Of a stretch of DNA of 64,000 nt, positions 1 to 8,551 are shown piece after piece. Under the pieces are notes generated by a model. It saw only the letters and a program-made list of their open reading frames with translations. It was not told the origin of the DNA and did no database searches. The translations under genes and the position numbers were made by a program. Source of the DNA: Bacillota bacterium (lineage in GTDB: Bacteria; Bacillota; Clostridia; Lachnospirales; Anaerotignaceae); NCBI GenBank assembly GCA_022791155.1, contig JAAVYN010000008.1, positions 1-64,000 on the forward strand, given 5' to 3'. Positions within the stretch are counted from its first letter, which is position 1, and each line of letters begins with the position of its first letter.

Positions 1-70
1 AACCGCGTGAGAGTCGCGGCGCGCAACGAAGTGGAGCGTTTCCCGAAGGGAAATTCGAGAGCTTGCTGTG
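1..70. repeat. GC-rich dispersed repeat, copy A (cut by window start)
   Basis: Positions 38-70 match positions 23855-23887 over 33 bases in reverse orientation. Positions 1-20 match a second block there, with one difference in the block (T for C at 14). The two blocks are separated by a longer spacer here than in the other copy. The conserved core holds a small perfect hairpin, TTTCCC-GAA-GGGAAA, at 39-53. The GC content is far above the surrounding AT-rich DNA. The element may continue to the left of the window. I do not recognise the repeat family. Confidence 0.6.
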
Positions 71-271
71 GCCCTCCCACGGTCTTAAATGCCATTTAGA
101 GCAACATGAATTAATAAAATAATAGCTATAAATTGCAATTTTAAAACCTATAGGTTTTGACAGCTTGAAACATTTTTTGTGTCCACAAAATGAATGAAAT
201 TTGTGTGTCGGAATATAATATACAAATTGAACGAAAAATTTTATGGCCGTTTTTCACATTGGAGAACAAAA

Positions 272-1123
272 ATGCTGAAATTTATGAAATGTTTTGTTTT
301 TTTAATAAAAGAACTGGCAACCCGATATTTCAAAGATGAGGTTGGCGACAGCGCGGCCGCCATGACATATTATCTTATATTCTCGTTTTTCCCAATTGTG
401 ATAATGGGAAGCACAATATTGGGCTATGCCAACATTTCTCCCGATGTTGTGTATGAGATATTTAAGGATATACTCCCCAATGACATAATTGAAATAGTGA
501 ACGAATATCTGATTTATGTGACGCTGTATAAAAGCAAAAATATACTTATGGTGAGCATATTTTTCACAGTATATTTTCCGATGAGAGCCATGTATAAAAC
601 GGTGAATGAAATCAACAATGTTTATGGACAGGAAAACAAAAGAAACATTTTTGTGAAATTTATAATCGTTTTGGCGTTCACGCTGTTTTTTGTTGTCATA
701 TCGTTTGTATCATCTGTTATGTTTGTTTTGGGAAGAGGGATGCTTTCAGCCGCGTCAGAATATTTTGAAATTTCTGACAGATTCATAAATTTTTGGGTTG
801 CCGCAAGGTTTTTTATGATAACAATGATATTGTTTGTCACAATGACACTTTTATATTGGGGAGCGCCTGAACGCAAAGTCAGGCTCAGTGAAGCTGTTCC
901 GGGAGCAGCCGCGGCTGTTTTGGGGTTCATAACAGCGTCTTCTTTGTTTTCATATTATGTTGAGAACTTGGGGAATTATAGCGTTGTTTTTGGTTCAATT
1001 GGCGCTGTGATTGTTCTGATTTTGTGGATTTATATAATATCAACAATCATTATAATTGGTGCAGAAATAAACTGCGTTCTTAAAAATATGCTCTTTTTGT
1101 GTGATTTTGGCCGAAAAAATTGA
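272..1123 (+). CDS. YihY/BrkB-family inner membrane protein
   Basis: A 283-residue integral membrane protein of the YihY/virulence factor BrkB family (once annotated ribonuclease BN; the physiological role is unsettled). An N-terminal amphipathic stretch and the family-like segment DSAAAMTYYLIFSFFP precede several hydrophobic segments. The C-terminal part has the typical pattern W-x-Y with a hydrophobic tail ending IIIIGAEIN. I place the start at ATG 272 because GGAGA lies at 261-265. An upstream in-frame ATG at 194 would add 26 residues but has no ribosome binding site. The gene stands alone, with 367 bp of noncoding DNA after it. Confidence 0.85.
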   Translation: MLKFMKCFVFLIKELATRYFKDEVGDSAAAMTYYLIFSFFPIVIMGSTILGYANISPDVVYEIFKDILPNDIIEIVNEYLIYVTLYKSKNILMVSIFFTVYFPMRAMYKTVNEINNVYGQENKRNIFVKFIIVLAFTLFFVVISFVSSVMFVLGRGMLSAASEYFEISDRFINFWVAARFFMITMILFVTMTLLYWGAPERKVRLSEAVPGAAAAVLGFITASSLFSYYVENLGNYSVVFGSIGAVIVLILWIYIISTIIIIGAEINCVLKNMLFLCDFGRKN

Positions 1124-1297
1124 AATGCCATTCCTTCATTTGCAGAGCTCATTTGATTTTGGGGCCATTGAAATGGGCGTTGATTTAGAGAACATATGAT
1201 GTGCATTTTTTGCTTTGGCTCATTCGGTTTAATGTCCTATGTGAGTCTGATTTTTGCACCAAGCATAAGTTTGCTTCCAAATGACAAAATTTGTGAA

Positions 1298-1317
1298 CAT
1301 TTTTGTTCGCAAAAATG
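1298..1317. other. Perfect hairpin with TTCG loop upstream of the marR promoter
   Basis: CATTTTTG-TTCG-CAAAAATG forms an 8-bp perfect stem with a TTCG loop, 24 bases before the -35 box of the next gene. No T-run follows on the plus strand, so it is not a clear terminator for the YihY gene. It could be an operator. The rest of 1124-1341 shows nothing I can assign. Confidence 0.35.
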
Positions 1318-1341
1318 GAACAGCCTTTGAGCAATAAAGAT

Positions 1342-1370
1342 TTGACAGAACCATTTTTTTTATATATAAT
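1342..1370 (+). promoter_or_regulatory. Consensus sigma-A promoter for the MarR gene
   Basis: TTGACA at 1342-1347 and TATAAT at 1365-1370 are both exact consensus with a 17-nt spacer. Transcription would start near 1377, giving a leader of about 115 nt before the MarR gene at 1491. Confidence 0.8.
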
Positions 1371-1490
1371 GTTTCTGTTGTTATTTTGCCGCTTTTGCAT
1401 GAAATGATATTTTTTGAAACTTTTGTGGCATCATTCAAAAGCATGGTGTGTCAATGGCATTGGTTTTGACTTTAATTTTGGAGAAAAAGT

Positions 1491-1913
1491 ATGGAACTTA
1501 AAGAATGTATAAACTATCTTCTTACAACAGCACAGCACAATGTTTTTCAATATCTCAGCTTGAAACTTGCAAAATATGACATTACACCTTCACAATATGG
1601 TGTTTTAAGCTGTCTTTGGGGCAAAAGCCATGCAACTCCAAAACAAATCGCTGAAACTCTTTGTCTTGAAACATCAACCATATCAGGAGTTCTTGACAGA
1701 ATGCAAAAGAAAAATCTCATAGACAGAGTCACAAGCAAAGAGGACAGGCGTGAAGTGCGTGTGATTATAACAGAAAAGGGGCAAGCGCTTCAGGAGCCAA
1801 TCACAGAAATTATAGACGCTGTCAACAAGGAGGTTTTGAAAAATTTCAGCGAAACTGAAGTTGCAGAAGTCAAAAATGCCTTGCGCCAAATTGCGGCGTC
1901 AGATTTTACATAA
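1491..1913 (+). CDS. MarR-family transcriptional regulator
   Basis: A 140-residue DNA-binding regulator with the MarR winged-helix fold. The helix-turn-helix spans roughly residues 38-75 (TPKQIAETLCLETSTISGVL), followed by the wing with the family signature KEDRREVRVIITEKG. MarR proteins are usually dimers released from DNA by small phenolic or lipophilic ligands; the ligand cannot be read from sequence. GGAG at 1480-1483 supports the ATG. There is no neighbouring efflux or enzyme gene on the same strand, so the target is unclear. The consensus promoter in front suggests strong expression unless repressed, possibly by itself. Confidence 0.9.
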   Translation: MELKECINYLLTTAQHNVFQYLSLKLAKYDITPSQYGVLSCLWGKSHATPKQIAETLCLETSTISGVLDRMQKKNLIDRVTSKEDRREVRVIITEKGQALQEPITEIIDAVNKEVLKNFSETEVAEVKNALRQIAASDFT

Positions 1914-1994
1914 GTTTTGCCAAAACATGTTCACCATTTTATCACTGAAAAATTGCAAACATTTTTCAATTTAGTTAACGTTGATAGTTTTTGT

Positions 1995-2080
1995 GGAAGC
2001 GTATCGAAGAGGTCATAACGGCCCTGACTCGAAATCAGGTAGCCCTCCGGGGCTCGTGGGTTCGAATCCCACCGCTTCCG
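1995..2080 (+). tRNA. tRNA-Ser (anticodon CGA)
   Basis: An 86-nt class II tRNA. The acceptor arm GGAAGCG pairs with CGCTTCC at 2073-2079, and G2080 is the discriminator base. The anticodon arm is CCTGA-CTCGAAA-TCAGG, giving anticodon CGA for UCG codons. A long variable arm (AGCCC-TCCG-GGGCT) and a T arm with GTTCGAATCC complete a serine tRNA. The 3' CCA is not encoded. Confidence 0.97.
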
Positions 2081-2087
2081 TGCATGA

Positions 2088-2124
2088 AAGCCTTGTTCCG
2101 CTTGTCAGAACAGGGCTTTTATTA
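2088..2124 (+). terminator. Intrinsic terminator after tRNA-Ser
   Basis: AAGCCTTGTTC at 2088-2098 pairs with GAACAGGGCTT at 2108-2118 (one G-U pair) and is followed by TTATTATT. It lies 8 nt after the tRNA. Between here and 2304 I see only AT-rich sequence. Confidence 0.85.
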
Positions 2125-2304
2125 TTCTTTGGACTATATACATTTCAATTGATGTTTGTTTTTGTTCCATGAAAGTGACAAAAATTTTTTGGACAATGAT
2201 TTTTGTGTGGAGCAATGAAAATTCTTTCAACACAATTTGCTGTGATTTAATTTGTAATAGTTTTTTGCGCTGATGTGTGCTGTTGATTTGTGGGGGGTGT
2301 TGAT

Positions 2305-2982
2305 ATGCGGCTTCTTTTGGCAGAAGATGAAAGGGAATTGGCCGATGCACTTGCGGCCATACTGAAACACAACAATTATTCCGTTGATGCCGTTTATAAC
2401 GGATGTGACGCACTTGACTATATTGAGACAGGGATCTATGACGGTGCTGTTTTGGACATAATGATGCCTCAAATGGATGGAATTGCTGTTTTAAGAAGGA
2501 TCAGAGAGAGGGGAATTTCGCTTCCTGTCCTTCTGCTGACAGCCAAGTCTGAAACTGACGATAAGGTTGCGGGCCTTGACAGCGGGGCTGATGATTATCT
2601 CACAAAGCCTTTTGAAACAAAAGAGCTTTTGGCGCGCATACGTGCAATGACAAGAAGAAAGGGCGAAACAGCCGACGTGGTCATACCATTTGAAAACATA
2701 ACATTGAACCGCTCAACGTTTGAACTTTCATCAAAAAGTGGCTCTTTTCGTCTTGCAAGCAAGGAATTTCAGATATTGGAAATGCTCATGACAAAGCCGG
2801 GAAGGATTGTTCCGGCTGAAATGCTCATGGAAAAAATATGGGGCTATGACAGTGAAACAGAGGCAAACGTGGTTTGGGTTTACATTTCAAACATACGGAA
2901 AAAGCTGACTTCATTGAAAGCAAATGTCCAGATCAGAGCAGTCAGAAACGTTGGATATTCCATGGAGGCAATGCATGATTAA
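2305..2982 (+). CDS. OmpR/PhoB-type response regulator
   Basis: A 225-residue two-component response regulator. The receiver domain (about 1-115) has the acidic pair E7/D8, phosphoacceptor D51 in LDIMMPQMDG and the conserved lysine in LTKPF. The C-terminal winged-helix DNA-binding domain (about 125-223) ends RAVRNVGYSME, typical of the OmpR group. ATG 2305 is chosen over GTG 2290 because a G-rich ribosome binding site lies at 2292-2299. The gene overlaps the next gene, a histidine kinase, by 8 nt, so the two form a cognate pair. The signal and regulon are unknown. Confidence 0.93.
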   Translation: MRLLLAEDERELADALAAILKHNNYSVDAVYNGCDALDYIETGIYDGAVLDIMMPQMDGIAVLRRIRERGISLPVLLLTAKSETDDKVAGLDSGADDYLTKPFETKELLARIRAMTRRKGETADVVIPFENITLNRSTFELSSKSGSFRLASKEFQILEMLMTKPGRIVPAEMLMEKIWGYDSETEANVVWVYISNIRKKLTSLKANVQIRAVRNVGYSMEAMHD

Positions 2983-4225
2983 AAGGCTCAGACAAAAATT
3001 TATTGTTGTGACGATGTGTTCGCTCATTGCTGTCATATCGGTCATCATTGCTGTGATAAACATTGCAAACTTTAACAACATAAACAAAAATGCCGAAAAT
3101 CTGCTGTCTATTCTTTCGGAGAACAGAGGGATTTTTCCAAAGCCCGAAGACATGCCATTTTTGTTGAAGCCCCCGCACAGAAAAGTGTCGCCTGAATTGC
3201 CGTTTGTGACACGCTATTTCACAGTTGTGGTTGACAAAGAGGGCGCTGTTGTTTCATGCGACATAGGCAAAATTGCAGCAGTGACAGAAGAAAAAGCGGC
3301 TGGATATGCCGTGCTGTTGCATGAAAAAGGGAAAAAGCATGGCTTTATATATGTCTATAAATACCGCTGCATACAGTTTGGTGATGATGAAATGTATATA
3401 TTTCTTGACTGCAGCCGTGAACTTTCAACGTTCAAATCATTCCTTTGGGCAAGCGTTTTGACAAGCTTGGCAGGGGTTATGCTTGTTTTTGCCTTGATTG
3501 TGTTTTTTTCAAAAATGGCGGTTAAGCCTGTGGTTGAAAGCTATGAAAAACAAAAACAGTTTATAACTGATGCAAGTCATGAAATCAAAACGCCGCTTGC
3601 AATCATTGGAGCCAATGCAGAAGTGATTGAGATGGAAATGGGTGAAAGCCAGTGGACAAAAAGCATCAAAAACCAAATTTTGCGATTGTCTGGAATGACT
3701 GAAAAACTCATTCTTCTTTCAAGAATGGAGGAGGAAGCTCCAAAGCTTCATTTGGAAACAATTTCTCTTTCCAAAACAGCGGCCGATGTGGCCGAATCTT
3801 TCAATGCCATTGCGGCTTCTGAAAGAAAAATTTTTGAATTTGAAATTGACGAAAATTTGTTTTGTGTTTGTGACAGAGGCATGATGTGCCACATGTTGTC
3901 ACTTCTTTTGGACAATGCCATGAAATATTCTTCTGAAAATGGTGAAATATTTTTTGGAATCAAAAGAGCGAAAAAGCACATTGAAATTGTGATCAAAAAC
4001 ACCGTTGACGAAATAGAAAAAGGCAAGCTTGACATGTTGTTTGAGAGGTTTTATAGAAGGGATCCTTCGCGCAATTCACAGAAGGGCGGCTATGGAATAG
4101 GGCTGGCAGCGGCAAGGGCAATTGCAGTGGCCCACAAAGGGAAAATATCAGCCTGCAGTGAAGATGGCCGTTCTGTGAAAATTGACGTCACATTGCCTTT
4201 GGCCGACAAAAAAATGAACGATTGA
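2975..4225 (+). CDS. Membrane sensor histidine kinase
   Basis: A 416-residue sensor kinase partnered with the preceding response regulator. Transmembrane segments at about 9-32 and 155-179 enclose an extracellular sensor region of about 120 residues without a family I can name. The dimerisation/phosphoacceptor box is DASHEIKTPL (His near 202). The ATPase domain shows the N box LLLDNAMKYS and the G box GGYGIGLAAARAI. ATG 2975, with GGAGG at 2964-2968, lies inside the end of the regulator gene (8-nt overlap), indicating translational coupling. No transporter or target gene is adjacent that would point to the stimulus. Confidence 0.92.
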   Translation: MIKRLRQKFIVVTMCSLIAVISVIIAVINIANFNNINKNAENLLSILSENRGIFPKPEDMPFLLKPPHRKVSPELPFVTRYFTVVVDKEGAVVSCDIGKIAAVTEEKAAGYAVLLHEKGKKHGFIYVYKYRCIQFGDDEMYIFLDCSRELSTFKSFLWASVLTSLAGVMLVFALIVFFSKMAVKPVVESYEKQKQFITDASHEIKTPLAIIGANAEVIEMEMGESQWTKSIKNQILRLSGMTEKLILLSRMEEEAPKLHLETISLSKTAADVAESFNAIAASERKIFEFEIDENLFCVCDRGMMCHMLSLLLDNAMKYSSENGEIFFGIKRAKKHIEIVIKNTVDEIEKGKLDMLFERFYRRDPSRNSQKGGYGIGLAAARAIAVAHKGKISACSEDGRSVKIDVTLPLADKKMND

Positions 4226-4345
4226 CATCAAAAAATTTGCATTTGGAACGCGCGTGCTCTTGTCAACTTAATGTGTGGTTTATATTTATAATAATGTTCA
4301 AATTCATTTCATATTATATACAAACAAGTGTTTTGGAGGCTTTTT

Positions 4346-4834
4346 ATGGCAAGCATGAGAAAATTTGCGCAGCGTATTTTTGAATATGCCGCGCTGTTTT
4401 GCTTTTATGGCTGCGTTTATTTTTTGATTGAGTTTTTGTGGAGGAGAAACATTCCCAACGTGCGCATGTTTTTCCTTGGGGGAGGAATGGCAATTTTTAT
4501 AGGTGCGATAAACAATATATTTGATTATAGCACAGACTTTTTGCTTCAATGTTTCATGGGCATGGTTGCTGTGGTTTTGGCAGAAAGCATTTTTGGCTAT
4601 CGCTGGAACGTTGTTGAGGGGCTTAACATATGGAACTACAGCGCCCTTAGATTCAGCGGTGTTGATGGACAGGTGAATTTATATTTTGCTGTTGTGTGGT
4701 TCATGCTTTCAGGGGCAGCGATAATATCAGATGATGCTATAAACTATTACATATTCAATTTCAAGCCGGAGGAACCCCCGTTTTATTGCATTTTGGGACA
4801 CATGATTTTCAGGTTGAAAAAGAAAAATGGCTGA
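4346..4834 (+). CDS. CmpB-type putative ABC-transporter permease (membrane protein)
   Basis: A 162-residue membrane protein with about four hydrophobic segments, resembling the ABC_trans_CmpB family (PF06541), whose function is not established. Features seen are FLIEFLWRR, the GYRWNVVEGLNIWNYS segment and a basic end (LKKKNG). GGAGG at 4333-4337 supports ATG 4346 over the in-frame ATG at 4328. No ATPase gene is nearby, so a transport role is only a family label. It is transcribed in the same direction as the cobalamin operon but is separated from it by that operon's promoter. Confidence 0.7.
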   Translation: MASMRKFAQRIFEYAALFCFYGCVYFLIEFLWRRNIPNVRMFFLGGGMAIFIGAINNIFDYSTDFLLQCFMGMVAVVLAESIFGYRWNVVEGLNIWNYSALRFSGVDGQVNLYFAVVWFMLSGAAIISDDAINYYIFNFKPEEPPFYCILGHMIFRLKKKNG

Positions 4835-4852
4835 CGCGTGCATTGCATTTGC

Positions 4853-4884
4853 ATGGCGGAATATTGTTTGACACACGCCGCCAT
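4853..4884. promoter_or_regulatory. Inverted repeat bracketing the cobalamin-operon -35 box
   Basis: ATGGCGG at 4853-4859 and CCGCCAT at 4878-4884 are perfect inverted 7-nt arms with an 18-nt centre that contains TTGACA. It may be an operator for a dimeric regulator, or a transcript hairpin ending the upstream gene. No T-run follows, which disfavours the second reading. Confidence 0.4.
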
Positions 4885-4896
4885 TAACTGTAAAAT
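4868..4896 (+). promoter_or_regulatory. Promoter of the cobalamin operon
   Basis: TTGACA (4868-4873), a 17-nt spacer and TAAAAT (4891-4896). Predicted transcription starts near 4903, immediately before the cobalamin riboswitch. Confidence 0.7.
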
Positions 4897-4908
4897 ATAA
4901 TCAATAAA

Positions 4909-5062
4909 CCAAAAGGTGTCCAAAATGGAATAATAGGGAAGCTGGGTTGAAATCCCACGCGGTGCCGCCGCCGTGATGGCGTTGTATGTTTCAGGAAGCC
5001 ACTGCTTTTGCGGGAAGGCGAAATGTATGCCAAAGCCAAAGCCGGAAGACCTGCCTTTTAAT
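4909..5062 (+). promoter_or_regulatory. Cobalamin (AdoCbl-type) riboswitch
   Basis: The leader shows the ordered conserved blocks of the cobalamin riboswitch: AAAAGGTGTC (P1/P2 side), TAGGGAAGCTGGGTTGAAAT followed by CCCACGCGGTGCC, then GCCACTGC, GGGAAGGCG, and the terminal B12-box form GCCGGAAGACCTGCC at 5041-5055. Binding of cobalamin normally lowers expression of the downstream genes. It controls the operon that starts with cbiK at 5179. Confidence 0.93.
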
Positions 5063-5070
5063 GGTTTGTT

Positions 5071-5137
5071 ATGCGCCCAACGGGTCATTGGGTGCATGGC
5101 GATTATGGTTTTGAAGCCTTTTCCGCCAGGGAAAGGC
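5071..5137 (+). promoter_or_regulatory. Riboswitch expression platform hairpins
   Basis: Two stems follow the aptamer. ATGCGCCCAA (5071-5080) pairs with TTGGGTGCAT (5088-5097), 10 bp with one G-U pair. GCCTTTTCC (5116-5124) pairs with GGGAAAGGC (5129-5137), 9 bp with a GCCA loop. The second is followed only by GTTATTTGT, a poor T-run, so control could be by termination or through access to the cbiK ribosome binding site at 5164-5168. Confidence 0.5.
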
Positions 5138-5178
5138 GTTATTTGTATGGCCCGCGCATTGAAGGGGGAATACATAAA

Positions 5179-5955
5179 TTGAAAAGAGCAATGCTTGTTG
5201 TCAGTTTTGGCACAAGCTGTTTGGATATACTTGAAAAAACAATTGCAGCTGTTGAAAATGACATAAATGAAAAATATGATAGTTTTGAAGTCAGAAGGGC
5301 GTTCACAAGTTCAATGATTATAAAAAAGCTTGCCAAAGCGGGAACACATGTTGACAGCGTTGAAATTGCGCTGAAAAAACTTGTGGCCGAAAAGTTTGAA
5401 GAAGTATATATAGTTCCAACACATGTGATAGCCGGAAGCGAATATGAAAAAATTGTTTCCCAGGCAAACATATTCAAAACTGCTTTTGAAACGCTCAAAA
5501 TAGGAAAGCCGCTTATATACACCACAGGCGACATGGAGAGGATTGTGTCGATCATAACCAAAAGCATTGTTTTGGAAAATGGCAGTGCGCTTGTGCTTGT
5601 TGGGCATGGGACAAGACACCGCATGAACACTGTCTATGGCGCCATTGACTATATGTTCAAAGAAAAGGGATTTGAGAACATATTTGTGGGAACAGTTGAG
5701 GCATATCCATCGAACGAAAACGTTGTCAAACTTGTGAAAAAAGCCGGATATAACAGGGCGGTGATTGCGCCGCTTATGCTTGTGGCAGGAGAACATGCCA
5801 ACAACGACATGGCGGGAGACGGAGCAAGCTGGAAAAACAAGTTTGTTAAAAATGGCATAAAAACCGAAGTTATGCTGAAAGGGTTGGGGGAATATGAAGA
5901 AATACGTGAAATGTATATTAGTCACATTGGCGAGTGTTTCGGAATATGGAACTGA
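5179..5955 (+). CDS. cbiK: Sirohydrochlorin cobaltochelatase CbiK
   Basis: A 258-residue class II chelatase that inserts cobalt into sirohydrochlorin, the entry step of the anaerobic cobalamin route. Diagnostic segments are LVVSFGTSCLDI at the N-terminus, the metal-binding histidine regions VPTHVIAG and VLVGHGTRH, and MLVAGEHANNDMAG near the C-terminus. No ATP-binding subunits are needed by this type. I take TTG 5179 as start because GGGGG lies at 5164-5168. The open frame extends upstream to 5071, but that part overlaps the riboswitch platform. There is no signal peptide, so it acts in the cytoplasm. First gene of the riboswitch-controlled operon. Confidence 0.93.
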   Translation: MKRAMLVVSFGTSCLDILEKTIAAVENDINEKYDSFEVRRAFTSSMIIKKLAKAGTHVDSVEIALKKLVAEKFEEVYIVPTHVIAGSEYEKIVSQANIFKTAFETLKIGKPLIYTTGDMERIVSIITKSIVLENGSALVLVGHGTRHRMNTVYGAIDYMFKEKGFENIFVGTVEAYPSNENVVKLVKKAGYNRAVIAPLMLVAGEHANNDMAGDGASWKNKFVKNGIKTEVMLKGLGEYEEIREMYISHIGECFGIWN

Positions 5956-5988
5956 AAATGGCTTTTATGAAAGAAACGAGTGATTGAC

Positions 5989-7125
5989 ATGCCGCTGAAC
6001 TATTTTGTTACAAAAAACAACAAAAAGCTGAGATGTGGCTGCACAACAGGGAGCTGTGCCGTTATGGCTGCAAAAGCGGCCATGGAAACTCTTTTTTCTG
6101 GTGACGCAGTTAAATATGTGGAGATTGACACTCCCAAAGGGATAACTGTTGGCGCCGAGGTGATCAAAACAAGGTTTGACAATGGAGGCGTTTTGTGCTG
6201 TGTGATTAAAGATGGCGGTGACGACATTGACGTTACAAACGGACTTGAAATATCGGCATTTGTCAAAAAAACTGATGAAAGGATACGCATAGATGGCGGA
6301 AAGGGCGTTGGCCGCGTGACAAAAAGAGGTCTGGACTGTGAAGTTGGGAGCGCGGCCATCAATTCAACGCCGCGAAAACTCCTTAGGGAAGAAGCGCTCA
6401 AAATTTGCCGGAAATATAAATATTCCCGCGGCATTGACATCATCATTTCAGTGGCCGGAGGAGAGGAAGCCGCAAAAAAGACTTTTAATCCGCGTTTGGG
6501 GATAGAGGGCGGAATTTCAATAATCGGCACAAGTGGAATTGTTGAGCCAATGAGCATGGCGGCCATTGTGGACACGATAGATCTGGAAATGAGAATGCTG
6601 CGAAAAAACGGGCTTGACAGTATCATAGCTGTGCCGGGGAATTATGGAGAGGTTTTCATCAAAGGAATTAAAGAATTTGAAAAGAAAGAATTTGTGAAAT
6701 TTTCAAACTTTGTTGGAGATTTCATTGACATTGCGGTGAAATATGAATATCACAAGGCGTTGTTGATTGGCCATGTTGGAAAGTTTGTGAAGCTCGCAGG
6801 CGGCATAATGAACACACACAGCAGTTTTGCAGATTGCCGGATGGAAATTTTGACAGCTCATGCGGCCATGTTTGCGGAAGCAGCTGATGTGCGTGGAATG
6901 ATGAACTGTGTGAACACCGAAGAAGCCCTTGAGGTTTTGGACAGTTTGGGAATCACTCAAAACGTCATGGACAGCATTGTGTCAAAAGCCGAGTTTTATG
7001 CAAACAACCGTTCAGGAGGCAAAACAATGTGCGGCGTTATAATATACAGCGATGTGAGAGGGATTCTTGCTTCAGGAGAAATTGGAAAAGCGCTGTTTGA
7101 TGAGTTTGGGGGGAATTATGAATAG
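5989..7125 (+). CDS. cbiD: Cobalt-precorrin-5B (C1)-methyltransferase CbiD
   Basis: A 378-residue protein of the CbiD family, which carries out the SAM-dependent C1 methylation in ring contraction of the anaerobic pathway. It is not related to the CbiL/F/H methylase fold. The N-terminal motif LRCGCTTGSCAVMAAKAA is characteristic, as are GTSGIVEPMS and LLIGHVGKFVKLAGG. The ATG at 5989 is preferred; GTG 5980 is possible, and the ribosome binding site is weak in both cases. It follows cbiK by 33 bp and overlaps cbiL by 8 nt. Confidence 0.94.
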   Translation: MPLNYFVTKNNKKLRCGCTTGSCAVMAAKAAMETLFSGDAVKYVEIDTPKGITVGAEVIKTRFDNGGVLCCVIKDGGDDIDVTNGLEISAFVKKTDERIRIDGGKGVGRVTKRGLDCEVGSAAINSTPRKLLREEALKICRKYKYSRGIDIIISVAGGEEAAKKTFNPRLGIEGGISIIGTSGIVEPMSMAAIVDTIDLEMRMLRKNGLDSIIAVPGNYGEVFIKGIKEFEKKEFVKFSNFVGDFIDIAVKYEYHKALLIGHVGKFVKLAGGIMNTHSSFADCRMEILTAHAAMFAEAADVRGMMNCVNTEEALEVLDSLGITQNVMDSIVSKAEFYANNRSGGKTMCGVIIYSDVRGILASGEIGKALFDEFGGNYE

Positions 7126-7798
7126 AGGAAAGCTGTTTGGAGTTGGAGTTGGGCCAGGGGATCCGGAGCTTTTGACACTGAAAGCAGTTAAAATCATAAA
7201 TGAATGCGACATTTTGGCTGTTCCCGAAACAAAAGACGGCCACAACATCGCTTTGAACATTGTTGAAAAAGCAGTTGATGTTGAAAACAAAGAATTGATT
7301 TTTTTGAAGTTTCCTATGGTGAATGACAAAGAAGTTTTGGAGCAGTCATATGCCATGAAAGCCAGATTGATAGGAAGATATTTGGGTGAAGGAAAAAATG
7401 TATGCTTCATAGCAGTGGGAGACATTTCTATATATTCTACATTTTTCCATATACAGCCGCTTGTTGACCAAATGGGTTTTGAAACAGAAATTTGTCCAGG
7501 GGTGCCGAGTTTTTGTGCCGTTGGGGCGAGGCTCAAAACGAGTTTGACAGTCATGAACAAACCGCTTCATATAATACCGGCGGTTTATGGCAACATAAAT
7601 GACTGTTTCGAGCTTGACGGAACAAAGATATTTATGAAATCTGGAAAAAATGTGAGTGACATTTATGCCATTGCCCATGAGCGCCATTTGACGGCAAAAG
7701 GTGTGTCAAACTGCACAATGGAAAATGAAAAGTTGGTTTGTGATCCGCATGACAGTTTCGGATATTTCACAACACTGTTTGTTGGGGAGGAATGGTGA
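7118..7798 (+). CDS. cbiL: Cobalt-factor II C20-methyltransferase CbiL
   Basis: A 226-residue tetrapyrrole methylase that adds the C20 methyl group to cobalt-factor II from SAM. The glycine-rich N-terminus LFGVGVGPGDPELLTLKA, the segment AVGDISIYSTF and CPGVPSFCAVGARL are the family's SAM and substrate motifs. The start at ATG 7118 has GGGGGG at 7108-7113 and overlaps the end of cbiD by 8 nt. The in-frame start upstream at 7067 lies inside cbiD and lacks such a site. Confidence 0.94.
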   Translation: MNRGKLFGVGVGPGDPELLTLKAVKIINECDILAVPETKDGHNIALNIVEKAVDVENKELIFLKFPMVNDKEVLEQSYAMKARLIGRYLGEGKNVCFIAVGDISIYSTFFHIQPLVDQMGFETEICPGVPSFCAVGARLKTSLTVMNKPLHIIPAVYGNINDCFELDGTKIFMKSGKNVSDIYAIAHERHLTAKGVSNCTMENEKLVCDPHDSFGYFTTLFVGEEW

Positions 7799-8551
7799 AT
7801 GGTTCATTTTGTGGGGGCAGGGAGCGGCGCCGAGGATCTCATAACAGTCAGAGGGAAACGGCTCATTGAAGAAGCAGACACAATCATATATGCCGGAAGC
7901 CTTGTGAATGCTGCGCTTTTGAAACACGCAAAATGCGAATGCGAGATTTATAACAGTGCTGAAATGACACTTGAAGAAATTGTTGATGTCATCAGGGAAA
8001 GTGAAGGAATGGGAAAAACAACTGTCCGCCTTCACACAGGGGATCCGTCTTTATATGGAGCCATCAAAGAACAATGTGACAGTCTTGACAATTTAGGGAT
8101 TGAATATGACATATGTCCGGGCGTCAGCTCCATGTTTGGGGCGGCGGCATCATTGAAAATTGAATATACAATTCCATATGTTTCGCAGTCGGTGATTATC
8201 ACAAGAATGGAGGGGCGGACTGCTGTTCCTGAAAAGGAGAAAATTGAGCTGTTTGCGGCACACAATGCCACAATGGTCATATTTTTGAGCGCTTCAATGA
8301 CTGGTGAGCTTTCAAAAAGGCTCATTGACGGCGGATATAGGCCCGACACACCATGTGCAATTGTGTATAAAGCCACATGGGAAGATGAAAAGAAAGTTAT
8401 ATGCACAGTTGAAACGCTTGAGGAAAGCGCTGTGCGTGAGAACATAAACAAAACAGCCATAATCATTGTTGGAAACATATTGAATGAAAGCGGCAAAAGG
8501 TCAAGTCTCTATGACGCGCACTTCACAACGGAATATAGGCAGGGGATATAA
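7799..8551 (+). CDS. cbiF: Cobalt-precorrin-4 C11-methyltransferase CbiF
   Basis: A 250-residue tetrapyrrole methylase transferring methyl to C11 of cobalt-precorrin-4. Motifs are VHFVGAGSGAEDLITVRG at the N-terminus, VRLHTGDPSLYGA and CPGVSSMFGAAASL. The start codon directly abuts the cbiL stop, with GGGGAGGAA at 7784-7792. The final A of its TAA stop is the first base of the cbiG ATG, so translation is likely coupled. Confidence 0.95.
   Translation: MVHFVGAGSGAEDLITVRGKRLIEEADTIIYAGSLVNAALLKHAKCECEIYNSAEMTLEEIVDVIRESEGMGKTTVRLHTGDPSLYGAIKEQCDSLDNLGIEYDICPGVSSMFGAAASLKIEYTIPYVSQSVIITRMEGRTAVPEKEKIELFAAHNATMVIFLSASMTGELSKRLIDGGYRPDTPCAIVYKATWEDEKKVICTVETLEESAVRENINKTAIIIVGNILNESGKRSSLYDAHFTTEYRQGI

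Noticed and set aside
1981..2172. 63-residue open frame over the tRNA
   Set aside because: It runs straight through tRNA-Ser and its terminator and has no ribosome binding site.
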